DNA of 64,000 bases, taken from NCBI RefSeq assembly GCF_029212575.1, contig NZ_JARGPK010000052.1, positions 17,893-81,892 of the forward strand, written 5' to 3'. This DNA comes from Antarcticimicrobium sp. (lineage in GTDB: Bacteria; Pseudomonadota; Alphaproteobacteria; Rhodobacterales; Rhodobacteraceae). Under the pieces are notes generated by a model. It made no database searches, was not told the DNA's origin, and worked only from the letters and a program-made list of their open reading frames with translations. Each line of letters begins with the position of its first letter. Positions within the stretch are counted from its first letter, which is position 1. A program made the translations under genes and the position numbers. This document shows, piece after piece, positions 49,438 to 61,235 of the stretch.

Positions 49438-51115
49438 TGTCGACCGCCTGATGATGGCTGGCCTCGGGATCGACCTTGACGTCGACGACGACCGGCCCGC
49501 CCATCTTGTGCGCCTCGTCCAGCGCATCGCGGATCTCGCTCGGGTGATAGACGGTCAGCCCCTTGGCGCCCATCCCCTCGGAGACCTTGGCGAAATCGAC
49601 GTCGTTGAAATCGACCGCGATCCGTTTGTCGCCGAGGTTGTCGCGCACCATGCCGAGACCGGCGTTGTTGGAAACCAGGTAGACCACGTCGAGGTTCTGC
49701 TGCACCGCGGTAGGGAGCACCTGCACCGTCATCATGAAGCCGCCGTCGCCCGCCAGACAGGTGATCCGCTTGTCCGGGCGCACGATCTTGGCCGCCGTGG
49801 CCGCCGGTCCGCCCCAGCCCATCACGCCGGTGCCGCCGGGCACCAGGAGCTGGCCGGGATAGGGCATCCGCAGCCCGAAGGTGGCCCAGATCCGCTGGGC
49901 GCCGGCATCGAGCGCGAGCAGGTCGTCGGGGCCGAGGAAATCCTGCAGCCCGCGCACCACGTCCGTGTGATGCACCGTGCCCTGCGCCGCCGGAAGATCG
50001 GGCAGCTCGAAATAACCATGCCGCGTCTTGAGGTCCATGCCCGCCCCGGTGCGCGATTCGGCGCGCTCCTGCGACAGGCCGATCTCCTCCAGCATCGCCA
50101 GCACGTCGCCGGCATCGGCGGTGATCGCCAGATCGACCGGATAGACCCATCCGGCGTTGCGCGGATCGACATCGACCTGCACCAGCGTCTGATCGCCCGG
50201 GCGGATCAGGCCGGGGTCGCGGAACCGGGTGTAGTCGGGGCCCATGGAGGCGCCCAGCATTACCACCAGGTCGGCCTGCGCCACGACCCGGTTGGCGGTG
50301 CGGTGGCCCCATGTGCCCATCATGCCGGCGCAAATGGGCGAGGTTTCGGCGATCACGCCCTTGGCGTTGTAGCTGGTGGCGACCATGATTCCGGTCTTTT
50401 CCGCCAGCGCCTGCAGCGCGCCACCGGCCTCGGCGGCCAGCACGCCGTTTCCGGCCACGATTACCGGGCGCTCGGCCTTGTCGATCAGCGCGGCCAGCTT
50501 GCGCACGGCTTCGGGGTCGGGGCGCGCGGGTGTGTAGGCGAAATAGCCCGGACTGGGGTAGATCACCGGTTTGGCGGCCTCCGGAAACTCCTGCCGGATG
50601 ATCGAGGTCTTCATCACTACCGCCGCCGGGCCCATCCGGGGCAGGGAGGCGTGTTTCACCGCCATCTGGGTGCCGAACACCGCCTCTTCCGGCGATGTGG
50701 CATAGGTGGCGTATTTGGTGATCGGCTTCAGCGAGGCCAGCGCGTTGGCACCGCCGTAATCGCCGGTCATGGTCTGATAGCAGCCCATCTGGCCGTAACC
50801 GTCGTAATCGGAGGTTTCGGTCAAAACCACCATCGGCGAGCCGGCGAAATGCGCCTCGAGGATGCCGAGGCCGCCCATCGTGGTGACCCAGGGGCCCTGG
50901 CCCATCAGTACCGAGGGTTCCCCGGTGAGCCGCCCGGCCGCCTGTGCCATGATCGAGGCGATCCATTCGTTGCGGCACAGCACGATCTCGAAGTCGTCCT
51001 TGGCATCGTAGAACGCCGGCAGGGACCAGGTGACCCCCAGCCCCGGCAGGGTAAAGGCCCGCTTCACGCCGCTTTCGATCAGCGTGCGTACAACCATTTC
51101 ATTCGTCTTCGGCAT
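49424..51115 (-). CDS. Thiamine-diphosphate-dependent enzyme (acetolactate synthase-like), copy 2
   Basis: A 563-aa TPP enzyme clearly different from copy 1. The activating glutamate lies in CRNEWIASIMAQAAGRLTGE, the substrate-side loop in MGQGPWVTTMGG is unusual, and the diphosphate site reads GDGGFMMTVQVLPTAVQQNL with SNNAGLGM. It could be a decarboxylase, an acyl-CoA lyase or a carboligase; sequence alone does not decide. GGAGG lies upstream of ATG 51115. It is transcribed with the SDR and divergent from the epimerase gene. Confidence 0.9.
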   Translation of the reverse strand: MPKTNEMVVRTLIESGVKRAFTLPGLGVTWSLPAFYDAKDDFEIVLCRNEWIASIMAQAAGRLTGEPSVLMGQGPWVTTMGGLGILEAHFAGSPMVVLTETSDYDGYGQMGCYQTMTGDYGGANALASLKPITKYATYATSPEEAVFGTQMAVKHASLPRMGPAAVVMKTSIIRQEFPEAAKPVIYPSPGYFAYTPARPDPEAVRKLAALIDKAERPVIVAGNGVLAAEAGGALQALAEKTGIMVATSYNAKGVIAETSPICAGMMGTWGHRTANRVVAQADLVVMLGASMGPDYTRFRDPGLIRPGDQTLVQVDVDPRNAGWVYPVDLAITADAGDVLAMLEEIGLSQERAESRTGAGMDLKTRHGYFELPDLPAAQGTVHHTDVVRGLQDFLGPDDLLALDAGAQRIWATFGLRMPYPGQLLVPGGTGVMGWGGPAATAAKIVRPDKRITCLAGDGGFMMTVQVLPTAVQQNLDVVYLVSNNAGLGMVRDNLGDKRIAVDFNDVDFAKVSEGMGAKGLTVYHPSEIRDALDEAHKMGGPVVVDVKVDPEASHHQAVDNDPL

Positions 51116-51202
51116 GGGTTTTCCGTTTCCTCCGGCATTGGGTCCGCCACGCACGGAGCGGGGGCGGGCCGTCTGGCTCCTCGACGATGACGCTACCGGT
51201 TT

Positions 51203-51240
51203 CGAAATTGACTTTCAACCAGAATTGAAATACGGTTTTA
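51203..51240. promoter_or_regulatory. Operator-like sites in the TPP2/epimerase divergent region
   Basis: CGAAATTGACTTTCA (51203-51217) keeps the GAAA-N5-TTTC core and matches the 46762 palindrome at 12 of 15 positions; TGAAATACGGTTTTA (51226-51240) matches at 11 of 15. They lie 88-125 bp upstream of the TPP-enzyme start and about 190-230 bp before the epimerase gene. Confidence 0.5.
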
Positions 51241-51430
51241 AAAATATTGAAAACCCGCCGGACCGGGAATGGTAATCAGGTCGGCCAGATCCTTGGATGT
51301 GGGGTGGGTAAGAAGAAAAGAGATTGGAATCAGGGGCATGACGGGCCTTCCTGCGCATCTGTCGCGCGGTGGAGCGCCCCGGTGCCGCGTGGGGGTTCCA
51401 AGTTTGGCAGGTAAAAATTGGGGGCGGGCG

Positions 51431-52348
51431 ATGGCATCAGGCGACAGGATCTTCATCACCGGGGCAACCGGGTTCCTGGGATCATGGATCATTTCCCGGC
51501 TGGTCGAGCGCGGCGTGCAGGTGGTTGCCACCGACGTCAGTGAGGACCATCGCAGGCTGGCCCTGCTGAAACCGGATCTGCCCGCCGACCTGGTGACGTT
51601 TCACCGCTGTGACGTGACCGATGCGGGGATCCTCGAGGCGTTGATCGAGGAGACCCGGCCCACCGGCATCATCCATCTGGCCGCGTTGCAGATCCCGCAA
51701 TGCCGCGAGAGGCCCGCGCTGGGGGCCGCGATCAACATTGGCGGGCATATCAACATCTTCGAGGCGGCCCGAAAGGCCGGGATCGACCGGATCATCTATA
51801 CCAGTTCCATCGCCGCGAAACCGCGCGGGCCGGCGAACGCGCCGTCGAACCTTTACGGCGTGTTCAAGAAAACGGACGAGGAGATCGCCCGGATCTACTG
51901 GCAGGACCACGGGGTGCCCAGCCTGGGGCTGCGGCCCTATGTTGTTTACGGCGTGGGGCGCGACGACGGCGAAACCTCGGCCATCACGCGGGCGATCGAG
52001 GCCGCCGCGCTGGGAAAGGCGTACGAGATCCCCTTTACCACGCGCAGTTGCTTTCAATACGCGGGCGATGTTGCGGAGATGTTTGCACGGGCCGCCGTCG
52101 CGTCCTGGTCCGGGGCGCTGCTGTCGGATGTGACCGACACGGTTCATTCCACCGATGAGGTCGTTTCGGCCATCCGCGCTGCGGTGCCCGACGCGCGTGT
52201 GAGCTGCGCCGAGACGGTGCGGATCTCGCCCTGCGACGGGTTCGAGACCGGCGCGCTGGAGCAGGTGATCGGCCGGGTCGAGGAGCAGCCCCTGCAGGTG
52301 GGCATCCGCGAGACCGTGGCGCTCTACCGCGAGATCGCCGCGCGGTGA
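51431..52348 (+). CDS. NAD-dependent epimerase/dehydratase family protein
   Basis: A 305-aa extended SDR with a Rossmann motif GATGFLGSW (residues 10-18), ATDVSED cofactor specificity loop, catalytic YTSS and Tyr-x3-Lys in LYGVFKK. Members act on nucleotide sugars but also on small carbonyl compounds; the catabolic neighbours favour a dehydrogenase role. ATG 51431 begins right at the fold; the frame is open upstream without a ribosome site. Confidence 0.87.
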   Translation: MASGDRIFITGATGFLGSWIISRLVERGVQVVATDVSEDHRRLALLKPDLPADLVTFHRCDVTDAGILEALIEETRPTGIIHLAALQIPQCRERPALGAAINIGGHINIFEAARKAGIDRIIYTSSIAAKPRGPANAPSNLYGVFKKTDEEIARIYWQDHGVPSLGLRPYVVYGVGRDDGETSAITRAIEAAALGKAYEIPFTTRSCFQYAGDVAEMFARAAVASWSGALLSDVTDTVHSTDEVVSAIRAAVPDARVSCAETVRISPCDGFETGALEQVIGRVEEQPLQVGIRETVALYREIAAR

Positions 52349-52444
52349 TTTCGCGGCTCGGACAACCTGCGGTTCACGGGATTTGCGTTCGGTATTCCGG
52401 ATCGCTATGTCTTTGTGCCATTATAGCAATTCGACAGCCCGAAA

Positions 52445-53263
52445 TTGGAAATCGCCTTGGTCAAAAGAAAAGAAGCCCCGTCTGAATCGAGTGGACAGAA
52501 GGACTACAGGATCAATTCCGGGCTCGCGCGGGGACTGGCGGTTCTGAAATCCTTTGGCCCCGACAACCGCCCGATCGGCAATGCCGAGATCGCCTCGCGC
52601 GTCGATCTGCCCAAGGCAACGGTGTCGCGGCTGACCTTCACGCTGACCGAGCTTGGCTATCTCAACTACGACGAGGATACCGGGCGCTATTCGCTGGGGC
52701 CGGCAGTGCTGACGCTGGGCTATGACGTGATGGCGCAGATGGAGATCCGGGACATCGCGCGGCCCTACATGCAGGAGCTGGCGGAATATGCCGATGCCAG
52801 CGTCTATCTCGGCACCCCGAACGGGCATGAGATCATCTATATCGAGGCCTGTCGGACGCCTGCGTCGATGGCGATCCGGCTTGGCGTCGGTTCGCGCATT
52901 CCGATGATCAGCACCGGCATGGGGCGTGCGTTCCTTGCCGCGCTGCCGGAGAACGAACGCGAGGCGCATCTGGACGCAGAGGCTGAGCAGTTCGGCGACG
53001 AATGGCCCGATGTCGAGCCCAAGGTGCGCGCGGCCATCGCCTATGCGACCGAACACGGCTTTGCGTTGAGCGGCGGCGACTGGATCGCCGAGGCCAACTC
53101 CGCCGGCGCGGTGATCCGGCGTCCGGACGGGTATCCGGTCTACGCGGTCAACGTCGGCGGGCTGCGCTCGATCATCACCACGGAACGGTTGCGGCAGGAT
53201 CTTGGACCGCGCCTGTTGGCGACCGCCCGCAAGATCGAGCATATCGCGCGCGGCATGCTCTAG
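52445..53263 (+). CDS. IclR-family transcriptional regulator
   Basis: A 272-aa IclR protein: N-terminal winged HTH (GLARGLAVLKSFGPDNRPIGNAEIASRVDLPKATVSRLTFTL, about 27-67) and a C-terminal effector domain (VYLGTPNGHEIIYIEACRTP, then STGMGRAFLAALPENERE). The only starts available are TTG: 52445 or 52457, the latter with GGAA 8 bp before it. It is the sole regulator inside the catabolic island and the best candidate to bind the shared palindromes. It overlaps the convergent thioesterase gene by 4 bp. Confidence 0.9.
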   Translation: MEIALVKRKEAPSESSGQKDYRINSGLARGLAVLKSFGPDNRPIGNAEIASRVDLPKATVSRLTFTLTELGYLNYDEDTGRYSLGPAVLTLGYDVMAQMEIRDIARPYMQELAEYADASVYLGTPNGHEIIYIEACRTPASMAIRLGVGSRIPMISTGMGRAFLAALPENEREAHLDAEAEQFGDEWPDVEPKVRAAIAYATEHGFALSGGDWIAEANSAGAVIRRPDGYPVYAVNVGGLRSIITTERLRQDLGPRLLATARKIEHIARGML

Positions 53264-54099
53264 GCGGGGACGGGGGCCCTGAGCTCCTGTGGGATCGGCA
53301 CTGCCTTGCGGCTGCCGAGATCCATCAGGATCGACAGCGCCTCTCCGGCGGCATAGAGGGTGCCGGTCACCGCGTCCTCGATCTGGTGACCGAAACGATA
53401 GGTTTTCTCGTTCATCTCGATGCTCCGGCTGGTCTGGCGCAGGACCGCGCCCGGGGCGGGCGAAGCGAAGCGGTCGAGCGTCATCTCAACGACCACGCGG
53501 CCCAGGTTCCGCTCGCGCAAATAGGGGGTCGTGGCGCCGATCATCTGCCAGGCCGATTGCCCGCCGTTACTGAAGCTCGACACCAGCCGCTCGGCCCGCC
53601 ATTCGCCGGCGTGGTCCATGTCGGCGGGCAGCACATGGGTGATACAGGTGATCCGCGCCGCCCCCGAGGCGACCAGCGCCCCGGTGTCCGCGATCGGCAC
53701 GGTCGGCGTCCCGGGCAGCCCGCGCGGCGCCGCCTCGGGGATCTCCGTCAGCGGCCGGGCGACCAGCCCGGGCACCGTGCCGGTGAGCCGGTCCAGCGAG
53801 GTGCAGCACAGCGTTTCGCCGTCGAGCGTCAGCCGGTGCAGCAGGAACAGCTGCCCGTCCGCGTCCTGCACGGGCAGGGTGAAGATGGTGGCGGTGTCAT
53901 CGACGTGCAGCTCGCGCCGGAACCTTGTGTGGGCCGAGACCATCGAGGTGCCCGGCAGGCCGTGGCGCAGGCGGAAGAGGTGCCCGGCCTCTCGGAAGCG
54001 CTGGTGAAAGAACTGGACGTTCAGGTGGGCGTTGGAATCGCATTCCCAGGTCTGGATCGTCGAGACATGGGTCAGCTCACTGTCGAGGGGGTCGTTCAT
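53260..54099 (-). CDS. Double-hotdog acyl-CoA thioesterase-like protein
   Basis: A 279-aa protein with two hotdog folds in tandem, each like the 4HBT family: the first starts TIQTWECDSNAHLNVQFFHQRF (active-site aspartate in ECDSNAH), the second CITHVLPADMDHAGEWRAERLV. It may release a CoA product of the pathway. It could also be a betainyl-CoA-thioesterase-like enzyme, since such proteins neighbour carnitine-type dehydrogenases. Convergent with the IclR gene. Confidence 0.8.
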   Translation of the reverse strand: MNDPLDSELTHVSTIQTWECDSNAHLNVQFFHQRFREAGHLFRLRHGLPGTSMVSAHTRFRRELHVDDTATIFTLPVQDADGQLFLLHRLTLDGETLCCTSLDRLTGTVPGLVARPLTEIPEAAPRGLPGTPTVPIADTGALVASGAARITCITHVLPADMDHAGEWRAERLVSSFSNGGQSAWQMIGATTPYLRERNLGRVVVEMTLDRFASPAPGAVLRQTSRSIEMNEKTYRFGHQIEDAVTGTLYAAGEALSILMDLGSRKAVPIPQELRAPVPA

Positions 54100-54161
54100 T
54101 GCGCGTTATTCTCCCGTCCGGCCAGCGGGGCGTCAAACCGGACCGCCAGCCGCTCCATGGG

Positions 54162-56909
<2,748 letters not shown>

Positions 56910-57102
56910 CTGTCATGCCCATTCTTTGTGCAGGGTCTAGATATTGTGTGGACACCTTATCAGACCCGGTAGATAAGGTGCAATGGCCCTTTCCCATTCC
57001 CTCTGGCAGCCGGGGTAACCACCTGCTAACATACTGTTTTTGTTGTAAACATGTGAATTCCGGCGATCATGGTCCTGTGAGAGCATGAAAGAGGCCGAAA
57101 AA

Positions 57103-57372
57103 ATGAAAACATCGGAAACCGAACTGATGCTGAAGGGATACGGGCTGACCACGGCGGAGTTTTTCTATCACATGCCCGACTATGCCCACGTGCTGAACAG
57201 TTTCGTCTGGCAGGACTACGACCTGGCGCCGGACCACCCGCGGCTGTTCGAATTCGTGGAGTTCTGGCAAAAGGAGATCGAGGGGCCGCTGCATTCGGTG
57301 CGTTTCACCCACCGCAAGATGATCGCGCCGGGGGAATGGCGTAACGTGGTGGGCGAATTCACGCTGCACTGA
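57103..57372 (+). CDS. usg: Usg-family protein
   Basis: An 89-aa protein of the Usg family, small conserved alphaproteobacterial proteins of unknown role. Typical stretches are LKGYGLTTAEFFYHMPDYAHVLN, SFVWQDYDLAPDHPRLFEFVEFW and IEGPLHSVRFTH. ATG 57103 is preferred over ATG 57085 because GAGG at 57091-57094 is then 8 bp upstream. Confidence 0.85.
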   Translation: MKTSETELMLKGYGLTTAEFFYHMPDYAHVLNSFVWQDYDLAPDHPRLFEFVEFWQKEIEGPLHSVRFTHRKMIAPGEWRNVVGEFTLH

Positions 57373-57378
57373 CGTTGC

Positions 57379-57402
57379 CGCGCACCGCTCGCGCGGTGCG
57401 CG
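57379..57402 (+). terminator. Hairpin after usg
   Basis: CGCGCACCGC (57379-57388) and GCGGTGCGCG (57393-57402) make a perfect 10-bp stem with a 4-nt loop, 6 bp after the usg stop. There is no T run. Probably ends usg transcription. Confidence 0.55.
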
Positions 57403-57531
57403 ATACGAGCAATGCGAAGCGCCCGGTTGTGCCGGGGAAGGCCGCCGCTTAGGCTGGCGCCGGGGTTCCATGGCCGGGAAAAAGGCCGGGGATGTTCGGG
57501 TACAGGCAGTCCATCGAAGGAAAATATCACC

Positions 57532-58617
57532 ATGCGCAGCACCTATATCGGCACCGACCGCGACGACGCCCTGTCCGCCAGCGGCGAGATTCGCGAGAGC
57601 TTTTATGGGCTGGGGGGCGACGATGTCTTTTATTTCTACGGGGTCGACGGGGTCGATCCGGATTACGATGTGTCGGACCGGTTCTTTGGCGGCAGCGGGC
57701 GGGACCTGCTGCAGAATGTCTTTCTCAACTTCAACGGATACTCCGGGCTGGAGCAGTTGGCGCAACTCAGCTTCGACGGCGGCAAGGGTTATGACACGCT
57801 GGCGGTCGAGATCAGTGTCGATCTGACCGAATACAATGCGACGAAAAGCGAGATGGACCTGTCCGGGATCGCGCCGTTGCTGCGTTCGGTGGAACATCGG
57901 GAATACGATATCACGCTGGAGGAATTCGACTCGCTGCAGAAGCTGGGAGAACTGAACATTCTTGGCGGGGAACTGGATGAAACGGTGCGGCTGCAACAGG
58001 CCACCGCGTCCAGTTTGATCCCATCGATGCAGGCCGGCGGTGAGATCCGGGTCAGTTTGGGCGGAGGGGACGACCGGTTCGAGTATTCGGCCGAGATCCC
58101 CGTGGTCAGTTCGCTGGTGGTGGATATGGGCAAGGGGGACGACGTGGTGTTGATGAACGCATCGACCACCACCTATCCCGATGAGTTCGAGGCGGTGATC
58201 CGGACCAGGGGCGGGGCCGATACCATCGTGCTGGACGGGATGTACAGGGAAACCGCGAATGCCGGAGCGGGCAATGACGCCATCTATCTGCTTTCGGGCA
58301 GTTTCGAAAACGCGCCGGACGACGTTCGCACCGGCAAGGGCAGGGATACGGTCTTTCTCGAACTCGACAGCTATTCCAAGCTGGCCAAGATCAGGGACTT
58401 CTCGACCAAGAAGGACGTCATTGTTTTCGACGCGGAGGAGTTCCGCGACACCGAGGTGACTTTTGACAAATCGGTGTGGAGCGCGGCCGAGGAGGACAAG
58501 CTCTATATGGATACCGCTGCAGGCAAGCTTTACTTCGGCGACAACGTTCTGGTCAGCTTCGGTGGGGCGATCGACCTGACAGCGGCGAACTTCGAGGTCG
58601 GCGACTGGTTGTATTGA
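57532..58617 (+). CDS. RTX-like calcium-binding secreted protein
   Basis: A 361-aa acidic protein with scattered glycine-aspartate repeats of the RTX type, mostly single and degenerate: GLGGDDVFYF, GGSGRDLLQN, GGKGYDTLAV, GGGDDRFEY, GKGDDVVLM, GGADTIVL, GAGNDAIYL and GKGRDTVFL. The end (IRDFSTKKDVIVFDAEEF...LVSFGGAIDLTAANF) resembles C-terminal type I secretion signals. No N-terminal signal peptide is present, which also fits type I export. No enzymatic domain is recognised. ATG 57532 follows GAAGG. Confidence 0.75.
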   Translation: MRSTYIGTDRDDALSASGEIRESFYGLGGDDVFYFYGVDGVDPDYDVSDRFFGGSGRDLLQNVFLNFNGYSGLEQLAQLSFDGGKGYDTLAVEISVDLTEYNATKSEMDLSGIAPLLRSVEHREYDITLEEFDSLQKLGELNILGGELDETVRLQQATASSLIPSMQAGGEIRVSLGGGDDRFEYSAEIPVVSSLVVDMGKGDDVVLMNASTTTYPDEFEAVIRTRGGADTIVLDGMYRETANAGAGNDAIYLLSGSFENAPDDVRTGKGRDTVFLELDSYSKLAKIRDFSTKKDVIVFDAEEFRDTEVTFDKSVWSAAEEDKLYMDTAAGKLYFGDNVLVSFGGAIDLTAANFEVGDWLY

Positions 58618-58628
58618 GGCGTGTCCCG

Positions 58629-58647
58629 GGCGGGGGAGATGCCCGCC
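58629..58647. terminator. Hairpin between the RTX and radical SAM genes
   Basis: GGCGGG (58629-58634) with CCCGCC (58642-58647) around a 7-nt loop, exactly between two convergent genes, abutting the radical SAM stop codon. Probable shared terminator. Confidence 0.5.
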
Positions 58648-59601
58648 TCAGGCCGAGCAGCGAGCCCCGCCCAATACACAGAACTTGGCGCAATGGGGGT
58701 GGTTGAGGAAGACATCCGCCTCGGCCTCTTCCAGCGTCTCGCCCAGTTCGAACTCGGGTTCGTGAGGCAGCAGCGTGCAGGCCAGAACCGCCGGGCGCGC
58801 GGCGCCGCGTCGCTTGACCACCATGCGGGAAGAGGCACACATCAAGCCTTCGGGCGATTTGTTCAGGATTCCCCAGCAGGCACTGGTGATCTCGGGCACC
58901 TCGGCGCCAAGGTCCATCTCCGGGAACAGGACGGTTTGTCCCGGATCATGGGCATCGATGTCGTATCCGCGCGCGTCAAAGAGTGAAGCATAGCCGGCGC
59001 GGGCCTGGTCCTCGGTCTCGTTCCAGAGGGTCCGGCCCGCCACCGCCATGGCGATTCCACTGTCGCGCAGCCAGTCCATCCCCTCCAGCGTGCGGGCAAA
59101 GCTGCCGGTGCCGCGTTCGGAGTCGTGGTGCTCGGCCGTGTAATGGTCCAGCGACACCCGTAGCGTCAGGCGGCCGCCATGCTCGGCCCGCAGCCGCTGC
59201 AGCCCGGCCCTGACGCGCGGCCGCATCATCGGCTGCATGGCGTTGGTCAGGATCAGGACGTTATGGCCTCGTGCCAGCGCGCGCCCGGTCATATCGATCA
59301 TCTGCGGGTTCATGAACGGCTCGCCGCCGGTAAAGCCGATCTCGCGCAGCGGCCAGCCGCGCGCCTTGGCCTGGTCGAGGTAATCGGTCACCTCGTCGGC
59401 GGTGATATAGACCAGCGCATCATTGGTGGGGCTGCTTTCGATATAGCAGTTGGCGCAGGTGATGTTGCACAGCGTACCGGTGTTGAACCACAGGGTATCG
59501 GGATGGCTGAGCGACACCGAGGCGCGCGGCTGGCCATCCGCGGTCACGCGGCGATCAATAAACTTGCCGGCGTTGGCGATGGCGTGCAGATCGTCTCTCA
59601 T
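58648..59601 (-). CDS. Radical SAM protein of unknown function
   Basis: A 317-aa enzyme with the radical SAM motif CNITCANC (CxxxCxxC, residues ~45-52) and the SAM-binding GFTGGEPFMNP. The C-terminal part has extra cysteines (SACWGIL, LMCASS, LACTLLP, HCAKFCVLGGARC) like SPASM/auxiliary cluster regions, suggesting a second Fe-S cluster. No substrate peptide or partner gene is evident beside it, so the reaction is unknown. Confidence 0.85.
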   Translation of the reverse strand: MRDDLHAIANAGKFIDRRVTADGQPRASVSLSHPDTLWFNTGTLCNITCANCYIESSPTNDALVYITADEVTDYLDQAKARGWPLREIGFTGGEPFMNPQMIDMTGRALARGHNVLILTNAMQPMMRPRVRAGLQRLRAEHGGRLTLRVSLDHYTAEHHDSERGTGSFARTLEGMDWLRDSGIAMAVAGRTLWNETEDQARAGYASLFDARGYDIDAHDPGQTVLFPEMDLGAEVPEITSACWGILNKSPEGLMCASSRMVVKRRGAARPAVLACTLLPHEPEFELGETLEEAEADVFLNHPHCAKFCVLGGARCSA

Positions 59602-59768
59602 CCCGTGGTTTTCCCTTCTTCCGGTCAGATTGATCTAGCCTGAGACGCTCAAGGAGTTAAAGTCGGCCCCGGCGGCCTGACGGAGTTGTGATGCCATGTC
59701 ATACCCCGGTGAGATACGGGTGTCGGGCGTCAGGCGGGCGCGGGAAGCAGAGCAGCAGGAGAGAAAGC

Positions 59769-61235
59769 ATGGCGTCGCGGGTGATTCCGGTGGAGCCTTT
59801 CGACCTGATCGTGGTCGGCGCGACCGGCGATCTGGGGCGGCGCAAGATACTGCCGGCGCTGTTCCGGCGGTTCTGTGCCGGACAGATGTCGCCGCAGGCG
59901 CGGGTGATCGGCGCGGCGCGGAGCGAGATGAGCCGCGACGAATTCCATGATGTCGTGGCGGGCGCTTTGCGCGAGTTCAGTCCGGCGCAAGCTTGCGAGG
60001 CTGGCGCCCTGGCCGGGTTCCTCGACTGCGTCGATTATCAGGCGATCGATGCGCGCGGATCCAGCGGCTGGCCGGAGCTGGGCGAAAAGCTGACGCCGGG
60101 GCGGGTGCGCGCCTTCTACTTCTCGGTGGGGCCCGACCTGTTCGGCGACCTGGCCCGGCGCATTCGCGAGTTCGGCCTGGTCTCCGAGGATACCAGGATC
60201 GTGGTGGAAAAGCCGTTTGGTCATGACCTGGCCAGCGCGCGGGCGTTGAACGCGGCGCTGGCCGAGCAATTCGAAGAGCGCGAGATCTACCGGATCGATC
60301 ATTACCTCGGCAAGGAAACCGTGCAGAACCTGATGGCGGTGCGGTTCGGCAATATGCTGTTCGAGCCGTTGTGGAACAGCCAGTATGTCGATCACATCCA
60401 GATCACCGTCGCCGAGACGGTCGGCGTGGGCGGGCGCGGCGAGTATTACGACAGCGCCGGCGCCATGCGCGACATGGTGCAGAACCACCTGATGCAGCTT
60501 TTGTGCCTGATCGCGATGGAGCCGCCGGCCAAGTTCGAGCCGGACTCGGTGCGCGACGAAAAGCTGAAGGTGATCCGTGCGCTCGACGCGGTATCACCGC
60601 ATCACATCGTGCGCGGTCAATACACCGCCGATCCCGCGCAACCTGACGGCGCGGCGGGCTACCGCGACGAGGTCGGCAACCCGCGCAGCACGACCGAGAG
60701 CTATATCGCGCTGAAGGCGCATATCAGCAACTGGCGGTGGGCCGGCACGCCGTTCTATCTGCGCACGGGCAAGCAACTGGTGGCGCGGTCTTCGGTGATC
60801 AACGTGATGTTCAAGGATGCGCCGCATTCGATCTTCGGCGCCGATGCGGGGCAGCATGCCAATATCCTGACCATCCGTCTGCAGCCGAACGAGGGCATCA
60901 CCCTGCATGTGACGATCAAGGAACCGGGGCCGGGCGGGATGCGGTTGGTCGACGTGCCGCTGGACATGTCCTTTGCCGAGGCGCTGGGGCCGGACGGGCG
61001 CGACCCGGCGGATGCCTATGAGAGGTTGATCATGGATGTGATCCGGGGCAATCAGACCCTGTTTATGCGCGGTGACGAGGTCGAGGAGGCCTGGGCCTGG
61101 ACCGACCCGGTGATAGCGGGCTGGCAGTCGCGCGGAGATGTGCCTAAACCCTATGTGATCGGCAGCACCGGTCCGACCGATGCGGATCTGCTGATGAAAC
61201 GCGACGAACGCAGATGGCGGGGGATCAACCCATGA
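59769..61235 (+). CDS. zwf: Glucose-6-phosphate 1-dehydrogenase
   Basis: A 488-aa enzyme oxidising glucose 6-phosphate to 6-phosphogluconolactone with NAD(P). Cofactor motif GATGDLGRRKILPALF (residues ~15-30) and active-site RIDHYLGKE are intact. ATG 59769 follows AGGAGAG. It is followed by pgl with an ATGA overlap, forming the entry to the Entner-Doudoroff and pentose phosphate routes. Confidence 0.96.
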   Translation: MASRVIPVEPFDLIVVGATGDLGRRKILPALFRRFCAGQMSPQARVIGAARSEMSRDEFHDVVAGALREFSPAQACEAGALAGFLDCVDYQAIDARGSSGWPELGEKLTPGRVRAFYFSVGPDLFGDLARRIREFGLVSEDTRIVVEKPFGHDLASARALNAALAEQFEEREIYRIDHYLGKETVQNLMAVRFGNMLFEPLWNSQYVDHIQITVAETVGVGGRGEYYDSAGAMRDMVQNHLMQLLCLIAMEPPAKFEPDSVRDEKLKVIRALDAVSPHHIVRGQYTADPAQPDGAAGYRDEVGNPRSTTESYIALKAHISNWRWAGTPFYLRTGKQLVARSSVINVMFKDAPHSIFGADAGQHANILTIRLQPNEGITLHVTIKEPGPGGMRLVDVPLDMSFAEALGPDGRDPADAYERLIMDVIRGNQTLFMRGDEVEEAWAWTDPVIAGWQSRGDVPKPYVIGSTGPTDADLLMKRDERRWRGINP

